A stretch of 40,869 nucleotides of DNA. Source: a virus. Position 1 is the stretch's first letter. Each line of letters starts with the position of its first letter. Shown here in pieces: positions 30,722 to 37,529 of the stretch. The translations under genes and the position numbers were made by a program. Where the stretch lies: positions 1-40,869 of IMG/VR virus record IMGVR_UViG_3300008110_000357; one strand, written 5' to 3'. The notes under the pieces were generated by a model. That model was given only the letters and a program-made list of their open reading frames with translations. It was not told the DNA's origin and searched no databases.

Positions 30722-31184
30722 TATATCCCTTTTTTGTTCTTATACTATTATTATAGCCTTTTTGACTAGCTGTGTCAAGAGATTTGTTTGCATGGCGTTC
30801 GGCAGTTTCAGTGGCGGTTTTTATCTTATGATGTGGTTTACATAAAACCTGTAAGTTGTCGATTTCACAGAACAAATTGGGAACAAAGGTATCCCACCCT
30901 ACAAAGCCATCTTCTGTATCTATAACAGGGGCAATGTGGTCCACTTGAACTTCGTCACGTTTATGATAAAATTTAACGTCACCAGCAGCTAGACAATGGG
31001 CACAAATAAAGTATACACCAAGCTTGTCTTTGCCGTTCTTAAACTGTCCCTCGTCAATTAGTATTTTAGCCTCATTAAGACACTGGTACTTATATTTCCA
31101 ACGAATAGAAGCCCGCCTAAGAGCAATGATGCGCAATTCGTGTAGAGACTTTTCTCTTTTAGGTTTTCTGGTAAATTTAGGCAT
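30711..31184 (-). CDS. HNH endonuclease, 157 aa
   Basis: HNH/McrA-type nuclease: zinc-binding CAHC (C61, C64), catalytic VDHIAPV (H83), N110 in DNLQVLCKPHHK with H118/H119. The N-terminus is basic. The C-terminus has a short repeat (QKGYNNSIR then KKGYN) whose DNA also forms the ribosome binding site of the holin-like gene. It lies between the replication genes and the lysis cassette, overlapping both sides by 1-11 bp. It may serve in DNA packaging, recombination or homing; the operon embedding favours a resident phage function. Confidence 0.8.
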   Translation of the reverse strand: MPKFTRKPKREKSLHELRIIALRRASIRWKYKYQCLNEAKILIDEGQFKNGKDKLGVYFICAHCLAAGDVKFYHKRDEVQVDHIAPVIDTEDGFVGWDTFVPNLFCEIDNLQVLCKPHHKIKTATETAERHANKSLDTASQKGYNNSIRTKKGYNAK

Positions 31185-31480
31185 TATTTTAATCTCTTTC
31201 GATCTTTACAAGCTTCAACGTTGCATGTACCATACAATTTTCCTAATATTTCAAATTCTTCATAATGACCTTTGCCACATGATTCACAAAGTATTAGTTT
31301 TTTAGTTTTAATGGGTTCACCATAAGGTTTTATGTCTTTTGGCTCTGTAGAAACGCTACGTTTTTCATAGTAGCGCAGTTGTCGTTGTAGTTGTTTTATT
31401 TGAGCTTCAAGCTCTCTAATGCGGCCTCTGAGGTGATCGGCTTCACTTTTGTCTCTTTTGCGAGACGTTTCTTTGGACAT
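31184..31480 (-). CDS. Coiled-coil protein with C4 zinc-finger-like motif, 98 aa
   Basis: The N-terminal half is a basic coiled coil (RGRIRELEAQIKQLQRQLRY). The C-terminal part has four cysteines spaced as a small zinc ribbon (LCESCGKGHYEEFEILG then CNVEAC). Such a plan suggests nucleic-acid binding or a transcription-related accessory, but no family is recognised. It overlaps the HNH start by one base. Confidence 0.6.
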   Translation of the reverse strand: MSKETSRKRDKSEADHLRGRIRELEAQIKQLQRQLRYYEKRSVSTEPKDIKPYGEPIKTKKLILCESCGKGHYEEFEILGKLYGTCNVEACKDRKRLK

Positions 31481-31489
31481 GGTTCGTCC

Positions 31490-31705
31490 TTAAGTTTTAA
31501 CTGGTTTTGCTTTCGATGTCACTTCTTTTGTACCTAGAATGCTTTCTAAATACTTAATGTTGGCTTCGGCTGACTCTTTATATTTTTTTAAACTTAAAAT
31601 GTCTCTTTCGGCTTTAGCGATGTTATCATCATATGTTTGAATGTCGTCTTTAGTAGATGTAATGAGGTCTTCAAAGTGTCCTTTAAGGGATTCAGTAATT
31701 TTCAT
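31490..31705 (-). CDS. Small coiled-coil protein, 71 aa
   Basis: Almost entirely heptad-like helix (LITSTKDDIQTYDDNIAKAE, RDILSLKKYKESAEANIKYL) with a basic C-terminus. No other motif. The ATG overlaps the ClpP-like stop by 4 bp, so expression is coupled to the protease gene; it may be an adaptor or structural accessory, which is inference from coupling only. Confidence 0.55.
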   Translation of the reverse strand: MKITESLKGHFEDLITSTKDDIQTYDDNIAKAERDILSLKKYKESAEANIKYLESILGTKEVTSKAKPVKT

Positions 31706-32352
31706 GATTTTCCTTTTTTGTTTTTAGTTTCTTTAATGATGCCATACTTCTTAGCTTGGTTAACTCCAAACCATGAGTCACCAGTAGTTTTGTTTAAGGA
31801 CTTAAGGTTGAGTTTACTTCTTGCTGAAATGATGCCGTACATTTGATCGTTACAAATTTTAGCTTCTGCCACATCGACAAGAGTATCTTTTAGTTTACCT
31901 TCGGTGCCATGTGATAGGCTATGTATCATAAACCTAGTGTTGGGACTAGCAATGCGTTCAGTGCCAGCTAGAAATATAACTATACCCATAGACGCGATTT
32001 TACCACTAGCAATGACGGTGATTGGACTAACAGATGCCCGTAACACATCATAAATCGCAAATCCTTCGTAGACTCCTCCACCATAGGTTTGTAGGTGTAT
32101 AGTGATGGGGTCATGGTTAATGTCATTGAGGGTCGTAATGGCTCTAAGTACAAACTCTGACATGTTTTCATTAACTTCTCCTGTAAGTGAAAATCTTCGA
32201 CGTTTTAGGTCTAAGCCCATTTGTAACCACTGTTGAGTGGAGTCTGAGCCAGTCGGGTCTTCTGTAGAAAACTGGGCCAATACTTCTCCATCAGGGCGAA
32301 CTATACTAAACGTTCCATCATTATTACTGTTATTGGCTCTTTTTTTATTCAT
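31702..32352 (-). CDS. ClpP-like serine protease, 216 aa
   Basis: Peptidase S14 fold. The catalytic triad is intact: S121 in GKIASMGI, H144 in RFMIHS, and D192 in TTGDSWFG, followed by the NQAKKYGII segment equivalent to the ClpP EAxxYGL motif. The QTYGGGVYEGFAIYD segment is the usual oxyanion-side helix. I start at ATG 32352, coupled to the previous stop (TAATG); an ATG at 32367 would overlap the metallophosphoesterase. In many phages such proteases mature the head and sit by the coat gene; here it lies among replication genes on the opposite strand, so a role on host or regulatory proteins is possible. No ClpX-type ATPase is present. Confidence 0.85.
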   Translation of the reverse strand: MNKKRANNSNNDGTFSIVRPDGEVLAQFSTEDPTGSDSTQQWLQMGLDLKRRRFSLTGEVNENMSEFVLRAITTLNDINHDPITIHLQTYGGGVYEGFAIYDVLRASVSPITVIASGKIASMGIVIFLAGTERIASPNTRFMIHSLSHGTEGKLKDTLVDVAEAKICNDQMYGIISARSKLNLKSLNKTTGDSWFGVNQAKKYGIIKETKNKKGKS

Positions 32353-33608
32353 TATAACTTTTCCCATTTCTGGATTAGTTTATCTAAAGAAGCATCTTTG
32401 TCGGTGCGACCATCTACTTTAATGAAACGAATGTCACCTACTGGATAGTCTTCTACTGACTCAAATAAATATTGTCCAGAAGCAGTTTCAGTAAGTCCAA
32501 TGCTAGTCGCAAATTCATCAGTAGGTGGTAATGCACCATTTGTAATGAGTACAGCACCATTTGATAGGTGAGTGCATGACCCGACGTGGACATGTCCTAT
32601 AACAAATACTGAATATTCTTCTTTATCAATGAGAGACGAGTTAATGCTATTAATTTGATCTTCTAATGAGCCTGTCTTAATGGACGAACTAGGGTGACCA
32701 ACTTTTAAAACGCTATCCCCATGTGTTGCGAAGATACGTTTACCAAATACTTCATAAGTTACATATGGAGTTTTGGGAATGATAAATTCAAGGTTTTTTA
32801 AATGAGATAGGCTATATTTTAAAGCGGTATATAACATAGTACCCAAAGAGTCCCATTTTTGATTTACAGCTCTACTCGGATGACGTGATATAGTTCTATC
32901 ATGATTACCAGTATTACAATAGACAGTAACAGAAGGGAACGATGCTGATAAATGTGCAAATGCTTGAGTTAATAAATGTAAGGCTCTAGCAAACTGTTCA
33001 GCTTGAGGGGCAGCATCACGAGGGTCGTGTAATTGATTTTGAATGATGTCACCAATTAATAAAACATTAAGGTGAGTTTCATTTCTATACGCAGACTTAT
33101 ATGTAATAGTTTCTTCAATGATTTTAGCAAGGCGTCTAGCTTCTTCAACACGTTTAAAGTCTAAGTTGCCAGTTTCATCTTTACTAATGTCTGAGCCGAT
33201 ATGTAAATCTGATAGAACCAAATTTAATGCTCGCTTAACTTTAGCTTTAGTTTTAATTTTGTAAGGTTCAATTTTTACTTTTGGTAAACCTAAAATGGCA
33301 TTCTGAATTTCTTCTTCTAGAATGATGCGAGTTCCAACCATGTTTTCAAGTTTATTGATGTAACTGCGGTCATCTTTCAAATTACGAATAGCTGGTAATT
33401 CTTTATTGGTTATAGTAAAGTGTGCCGATTTAACTAAAGCTAAACCTCCAACTTTTCTAAGGTCCCAATCGTTAATGCCATAGTCATTTTGAAGCAAGTC
33501 TAGCTTGGTTACTTCTGACGGCTCTTTACCTAATTCTTTAGCGGCAGCTTTAATAGCCGCTACAATGCGTTTTACCAAAGTGACGTTGGTCTCTTTTTTC
33601 TCAGACAT
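32352..33608 (-). CDS. Calcineurin-like metallophosphoesterase, 418 aa
   Basis: Two-metal phosphoesterase, probably a DNA nuclease. All core motifs are in order: DLHIGSD (D134, H136), GD at 186-187 (LLIGDIIQNQ), GNHDR (234-238), a later THGDS and the closing GHVHVG. The N-terminal 120 residues form a separate helical domain (LVKRIVAAIKAAAKELGKEP, then YGINDWDLRKVGG) that looks like a DNA-binding helix-turn-helix unit. Placed right after the DNA polymerase, it may process DNA ends in replication or recombination, like SbcD/Mre11 relatives, although no SbcC-type ATPase partner is seen. It has its own sigma70 promoter and a GGGAGA ribosome binding site. Confidence 0.8.
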   Translation of the reverse strand: MSEKKETNVTLVKRIVAAIKAAAKELGKEPSEVTKLDLLQNDYGINDWDLRKVGGLALVKSAHFTITNKELPAIRNLKDDRSYINKLENMVGTRIILEEEIQNAILGLPKVKIEPYKIKTKAKVKRALNLVLSDLHIGSDISKDETGNLDFKRVEEARRLAKIIEETITYKSAYRNETHLNVLLIGDIIQNQLHDPRDAAPQAEQFARALHLLTQAFAHLSASFPSVTVYCNTGNHDRTISRHPSRAVNQKWDSLGTMLYTALKYSLSHLKNLEFIIPKTPYVTYEVFGKRIFATHGDSVLKVGHPSSSIKTGSLEDQINSINSSLIDKEEYSVFVIGHVHVGSCTHLSNGAVLITNGALPPTDEFATSIGLTETASGQYLFESVEDYPVGDIRFIKVDGRTDKDASLDKLIQKWEKL

Positions 33609-33653
33609 TAAGGGTCTCCCTATTCATATTTGTTTGTTTTGTCTTATGTTAAT

Positions 33654-33682
33654 AGTTTAGCTAACTTGACACTACTTGTCAA
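33654..33682 (-). promoter_or_regulatory. Sigma70-type promoter for metallophosphoesterase operon
   Basis: On the minus strand: TTGACA (33677-33682), 17-bp spacer, TAAACT (33654-33659), the same pair of hexamers as at 10394-10422. The -35 lies in the last codons of the polymerase C-terminal gene. A 7-bp inverted repeat (CTTGACA / TGTCAAG, 5-base centre) covers the -35 and could be an operator. The predicted leader is about 39 bases. Confidence 0.6.
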
Positions 33683-34538
33683 GCAATTCTTTATAATTTT
33701 TAGATAAAGCATAGTTTTTAAATTGATTTATGTCTAAAACTGTACTAAAAATTCCCATTGTATCGTATAATCGTTTTAAGAGTTGTTGGACATCATGGTT
33801 TGGACTGTTTTTGTTCCATTTTTTACTTTGTTCTAATCCATATGAATATTCAGCTTTAATCTTAATTTTCTGAGTATGTTCTTTTTTAGTTTTCTTTGCC
33901 TTGTTTGGCTTAATTTTAATGATTGACAAGTTTTTTGTTGGATAGAGGTAAATTTTATCACCTTGTTGAATGAGTTCCTCGTTCTTAATAGCATCCCAAA
34001 CTGCAACCTCATTTGTTCTAATATCAACTTCTTTACCCTTTATGTAATAAACTTTCTTAGGCATTAGCATTTCTTTACTATTTGGTCTAAGTTCTGTTTT
34101 AAGAACATATCCTTTACAAGCTAGCACTGGTTCGGTAATTGTTTTTTTAGCACACCATCTAGAAATGTCTTGAATGTTTACAGCTTCTTTTACATATTTT
34201 TCATAAATGTCAACAACAGTATTCTGCTTATCTTCTAATATGGCATCAATGATTTCTTTCATAAGAGAAGCTAAAGCTGGTTCTTTGGTAGATGATTTAA
34301 ACGCTGAACCCTTAATTTTAATTTTATTAGTACCATGCTCTTTTAAAATATAGTTTTTAGCTCGAACAACAATTACTGTATCAAAATATCCATCATGGTC
34401 AAACTGTATTTTTTCAGGAAATTGATTGTTAAGTTCTTCTAAAAAAGCATCCTGTTCTTCTTCTGTCCAAAATTCACCATTTGGTTTTTGAACTAAAATT
34501 GCATCTGTATCAACATTAACTAATTTTAAATTATGCAT
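33672..34538 (-). CDS. DNA polymerase family B, C-terminal piece (motif C and thumb), 288 aa
   Basis: Begins almost directly with polymerase motif C: LVNVDTDAI, with the two Asp residues D10 and D12 of the palm active site. It continues with the strand-helix pattern of the family-B palm (VIVVRAKNYIL, KIKGSAFKSSTKEPALASLM) and a thumb-like C-terminus (LLKRLYDTMGIFSTVLDINQ). It has no motif A or B, exonuclease or N-terminal domain; those are in the gene at 35180-36760. The ATG overlaps the GIY-YIG stop (ATGCATAA) and lacks a good ribosome binding site, so reinitiation after the endonuclease gene is likely. An in-frame stop lies three codons upstream, so it is not fused to the first piece by simple readthrough. 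Confidence 0.85.
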   Translation of the reverse strand: MHNLKLVNVDTDAILVQKPNGEFWTEEEQDAFLEELNNQFPEKIQFDHDGYFDTVIVVRAKNYILKEHGTNKIKIKGSAFKSSTKEPALASLMKEIIDAILEDKQNTVVDIYEKYVKEAVNIQDISRWCAKKTITEPVLACKGYVLKTELRPNSKEMLMPKKVYYIKGKEVDIRTNEVAVWDAIKNEELIQQGDKIYLYPTKNLSIIKIKPNKAKKTKKEHTQKIKIKAEYSYGLEQSKKWNKNSPNHDVQQLLKRLYDTMGIFSTVLDINQFKNYALSKNYKELLDK

Positions 34539-35202
34539 AATAAAAAACTATCCCATTTTTTGTTTTTTTAGTTCTACCTTTTAAAATATCACAAACAGAA
34601 CTAACTGAAATTTTCCAATATTTAGCAGCATCAACTAAACTTTTAAAATTATTATTCATATTGTCTTTCAGTGGTTTTTTACTTTTTTCTATAAATGGTA
34701 GTAAATCTAAATGTCGCTTTAGTCTTTTTGAAATTTTAGACATTTTACTTTTAGTTTCATCAGTATGTTTAAATTTTTTATTTAATTTCAATTGTATCAT
34801 TTTAATTTTAAATTCTTTTGTCCATTTCTTACCATACATATAATGATCAGAACCTTTAATTATTTTTCTTTTTTTAAACTTATCCATTGTTTGTTTACTA
34901 TGCTTTCGGCCATCCATTGGAGCAGACGAGTGTAGACTAATATTATATTTAGGTTGTAAGTTGTTTAAATATAATTGTTCTATTTTTAATTTATTCTTTA
35001 GTAAACATTCTTCTATAACCTCAAATTTAAAATTATCTTTACCATATTTTTTAAAAGCAATATTAAGTTTATAATTAGGATGTATTCCTTGTTCAGCTTT
35101 TCTAAAGTGTTCTTGTTTTCTTTTAGTCCAATTATTTGTTGAACCTATGTAAAAATCTTTAGTTATTATATTAATAATTTTATATATGTAACTCATTTTC
35201 AT
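34531..35202 (-). CDS. GIY-YIG homing endonuclease inserted in DNA polymerase gene, 223 aa
   Basis: The N-terminal GIY-YIG nuclease shows YIY (5-7), YIG (18-20), the basic catalytic segment NNWTKRKQEH and the catalytic Glu (E75 in KIEQLYLNNLQPKYN). DNA-binding modules follow: a NUMOD3-like GRKHSKQTMDKFKK and a C-terminal NUMOD1-like helix-turn-helix (SLVDAAKYWKISVSSVCDIL). This is the plan of free-standing phage homing enzymes such as Seg/I-TevI relatives. It overlaps the upstream polymerase piece by 23 bp and the downstream piece by 8 bp, leaving no room for an intron core. A hairpin at 35191-35206 covers its start codon. Confidence 0.9.
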   Translation of the reverse strand: MKMSYIYKIINIITKDFYIGSTNNWTKRKQEHFRKAEQGIHPNYKLNIAFKKYGKDNFKFEVIEECLLKNKLKIEQLYLNNLQPKYNISLHSSAPMDGRKHSKQTMDKFKKRKIIKGSDHYMYGKKWTKEFKIKMIQLKLNKKFKHTDETKSKMSKISKRLKRHLDLLPFIEKSKKPLKDNMNNNFKSLVDAAKYWKISVSSVCDILKGRTKKTKNGIVFYYA

Positions 35203-36760
35203 GAGTGCTTAGTCCTTTCCAATATTCTACGGTTTTACCAGTTGCAAACATAATTGCATCAGTTAGTACTTTTCTACCCATTCTGGTTACAAAAGCTGCT
35301 CCTTGAACAAAATTAAAGTTTAATCCTGCTGCCCCCATAAATCCATACAAAGAGTTTGCTGCGACTTTTTGAGATTGCTCTAAATCTTTGTAATATTGTT
35401 GTCCTGTTTCTTTTGCTAGTTTCTTATTTTTTAATCTTTCAGTTGCAAAATATTCTGTAATTTTTAAAAAGTTACCGTGAGGGTCTTTTTCTTTAGAATA
35501 GACTTTATAGTGTCTCATTAATGAAGGATATAGAGAAGAAACGTCACACTTTAAAGCATTTTTATAAATGCCAGCAATACCAAAAGAAATTGCCCCCTCG
35601 AATGATTGAACTTCATCTGCTTTTGGAATACTAAACCCTATTTGCAAATAACTTCTAACCATTATATTATTAATTTGACTACCCGTTGCACTAATGCCCA
35701 TTGTTTGGAAAGACTTGCTCACCGACTGGGTAAAATAGAATTTAGAAGGAATCATTATATCAAATAGTTTTAAACCATCGTCAGAGTCATCATTGGCATA
35801 TTCTTTGGCTTTATTCCACATTTCAGGTTTTCCATCTAAATAATCTAAATAATATTGCCACATATGTTTAGCATCAACAAATGTTCTATTTTCTTTTTCT
35901 AATCCTAAATGTCTAATAATTGGTTTTAACCCATAACTAGGAAAACTTCTACCAATGTCATATTGATATGATAGAAACATTGTATCAATAATTTCTCTAC
36001 CAAAAATGTGACAATTAAAATATTCAATGTCTTGAGAGCCGTCTTTTCTAAAAGAGCTTTCCCATCTATCAAACCTAATAGCTGAATCATCACGACCTAA
36101 ATCAAGCTGAATACCTAACTCTCTAGCTCTAAATGCTAAATATGGTATGTCAAATGATAGTATGTTATGTCCAAGCATTATACTTGGGTCAACAATTTTA
36201 ACCCATTTAATCCAAGCCTTTATCATGGCTGCTTCATTGCCTTTGTAAGTGATGAGGTCAAATATTTTCTTAATGATGCGACCATCAGGTCTACGGTAAG
36301 TGTTGGTTATCATTACCACTTTAGAAAGTTCGGTATGCTTTAGTGTAGTTGTTTCTATGTCAAACGATAAGGCAGACACTTCTTTTGGTACCATGCCCTT
36401 AAAGTATGTCATGCCATTATAAACTAATGTTGCTTCTTTCTGGTCAAAAATACGATAGTAGTCTACATTGTTCTTTTTTAATAGACCAACGACTTTGTCT
36501 CGTTCTTCTTGATTATTGAAGGTGCCCAAATATTTATAGTGTTGAACGCCTTCTAGTGTAGTTTGTTTATCTGAGATTTGTTTATTGGTAATGAACCAAA
36601 ATGTAGAAGGCTTTTTAGTTAGTTCTAGCTGACCATTTTTAAGTTGACGATAAATGTATAATTCATTATCTTTGTTTTCAATAGAAACTATACGATCAGT
36701 ATTATCTTTACCAAATACTAATTTTTCAGTTTCTTCTGGTGTTGCAAGTAAAGTATTCAT
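35180..36760 (-). CDS. DNA polymerase family B, N-terminal piece (exonuclease, motifs A and B), 526 aa
   Basis: Carries the 3'-5' exonuclease with Exo I (LSFDIETT, about residue 131), Exo II (LGHNILSFDIPYL) and Exo III (YANDDSDDG), then polymerase motif A (CDVSSLYPS, about 405-413, catalytic D406) and motif B (KVAANSLYG, about 465-473). It stops after EYWKGLSTHENELHI, before motif C, which is on the separate gene at 33672-34538. The last few residues are probably from the insertion. A working polymerase therefore needs both polypeptides, since catalytic Asp residues of motifs A and C come from different chains. Gene order is Mom-like, this gene, endonuclease, C-terminal piece, closely packed. 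Confidence 0.9.
   Translation of the reverse strand: MNTLLATPEETEKLVFGKDNTDRIVSIENKDNELYIYRQLKNGQLELTKKPSTFWFITNKQISDKQTTLEGVQHYKYLGTFNNQEERDKVVGLLKKNNVDYYRIFDQKEATLVYNGMTYFKGMVPKEVSALSFDIETTTLKHTELSKVVMITNTYRRPDGRIIKKIFDLITYKGNEAAMIKAWIKWVKIVDPSIMLGHNILSFDIPYLAFRARELGIQLDLGRDDSAIRFDRWESSFRKDGSQDIEYFNCHIFGREIIDTMFLSYQYDIGRSFPSYGLKPIIRHLGLEKENRTFVDAKHMWQYYLDYLDGKPEMWNKAKEYANDDSDDGLKLFDIMIPSKFYFTQSVSKSFQTMGISATGSQINNIMVRSYLQIGFSIPKADEVQSFEGAISFGIAGIYKNALKCDVSSLYPSLMRHYKVYSKEKDPHGNFLKITEYFATERLKNKKLAKETGQQYYKDLEQSQKVAANSLYGFMGAAGLNFNFVQGAAFVTRMGRKVLTDAIMFATGKTVEYWKGLSTHENELHI
35191..35206 (-). promoter_or_regulatory. Start-codon hairpin of the GIY-YIG gene
   Basis: On the minus strand ACTCAT-GAAA-ATGAGT, a perfect 6-bp stem with a GAAA tetraloop. 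Both candidate ATG codons of the endonuclease (35202 and 35196) lie in the hairpin, so pairing would limit initiation on transcripts that read through from the polymerase. T4 homing endonuclease genes are known to be held down by such hairpins. Stability was judged by eye only. Confidence 0.5.
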
Positions 36761-36761
36761 A

Positions 36762-37529
36762 TTATCTTTTTGGATAGGGTTTTATTAAGTGTTTAATATT
36801 AGTATACAACACATGTTTCCTTTTGCCAACAAAATAAAAGTATCTATGTTTACTTTTCTGTTTAACAAATTTAGCATTAGGGTATCTCTTTAGAATTTCA
36901 TCTTTACGTTGAGAGCCAATTTTAGACCTCATGGCTCTAGACCCGTACAATTTGCCATCTATGATGACACCAAATCGTTCCTTGTTTTTATTTTTAGGAT
37001 TGCTGTCTCTCATTGAACCAACATAATGAAAATTACAGGCTTGGTAAATGGTTCCCACTTCTCCAGCTAAGTGGTCGGTAGTGCAAGTTATCACCTCATA
37101 TTGAGGCGGTAGCAGCTTTATTGCACCCATTATAAGCTTACTGTTAGTGTTCTTAGGTGTCCAATGAAGACATACTCCTCTGGATAATAGCAGCATCTTA
37201 CCAGTGTAACCATACTTATCCCAAACGCCTAAATTCTCAGAATATTCAGGACCAAACACTACAACTCCACCACATAGTTCACCAAAGAAAATACCAAAGG
37301 CATATTTATTAACCGCTGGCATACAACCAAGCCATTCATATTTCTCTATGATGGTTTTGGCTAATGACATGGTAATGGGTTTAACTATGGCATTCTTTAA
37401 AGTTAAGTCAGCATTTGTCCAGTATGGGTTTTCCAATTCTTCTTTAGCGGTACGAACTCTTATGTCATACTGCCAAGCTGTACCGATGCTATCCTTATCT
37501 AAAGATTCTTCATACCTAGTTTTTGACAT
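36762..37529 (-). CDS. Mom-like DNA-modification protein (GNAT fold), 255 aa
   Basis: Resembles the phage Mu Mom family, GNAT-fold proteins that modify adenine in phage DNA to resist restriction. Visible family features: IIEKYEWLGCMPAVNKYAFG (about 60-79), GGVVVFGP, LSRGVCLHWTPKNTNSKLI (about 115-133), DHLAGEVGTIYQACNFHYVG (about 152-171), and the C-terminal KHRYFYFVGKRK with PYPKR end. The start overlaps the helicase stop (TAATG), and the stop is 1 bp from the polymerase gene, so it is made with the replication proteins, which would allow modification during DNA synthesis. No zinc-finger regulator such as Com is seen nearby. Confidence 0.75.
   Translation of the reverse strand: MSKTRYEESLDKDSIGTAWQYDIRVRTAKEELENPYWTNADLTLKNAIVKPITMSLAKTIIEKYEWLGCMPAVNKYAFGIFFGELCGGVVVFGPEYSENLGVWDKYGYTGKMLLLSRGVCLHWTPKNTNSKLIMGAIKLLPPQYEVITCTTDHLAGEVGTIYQACNFHYVGSMRDSNPKNKNKERFGVIIDGKLYGSRAMRSKIGSQRKDEILKRYPNAKFVKQKSKHRYFYFVGKRKHVLYTNIKHLIKPYPKR

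Noticed and set aside
34531-35202. Group I intron or intein in the DNA polymerase
   Set aside because: The endonuclease ORF overlaps both polymerase pieces (23 bp and 8 bp), leaving no non-coding intron core, and the three frames differ, so an in-frame intein is impossible.
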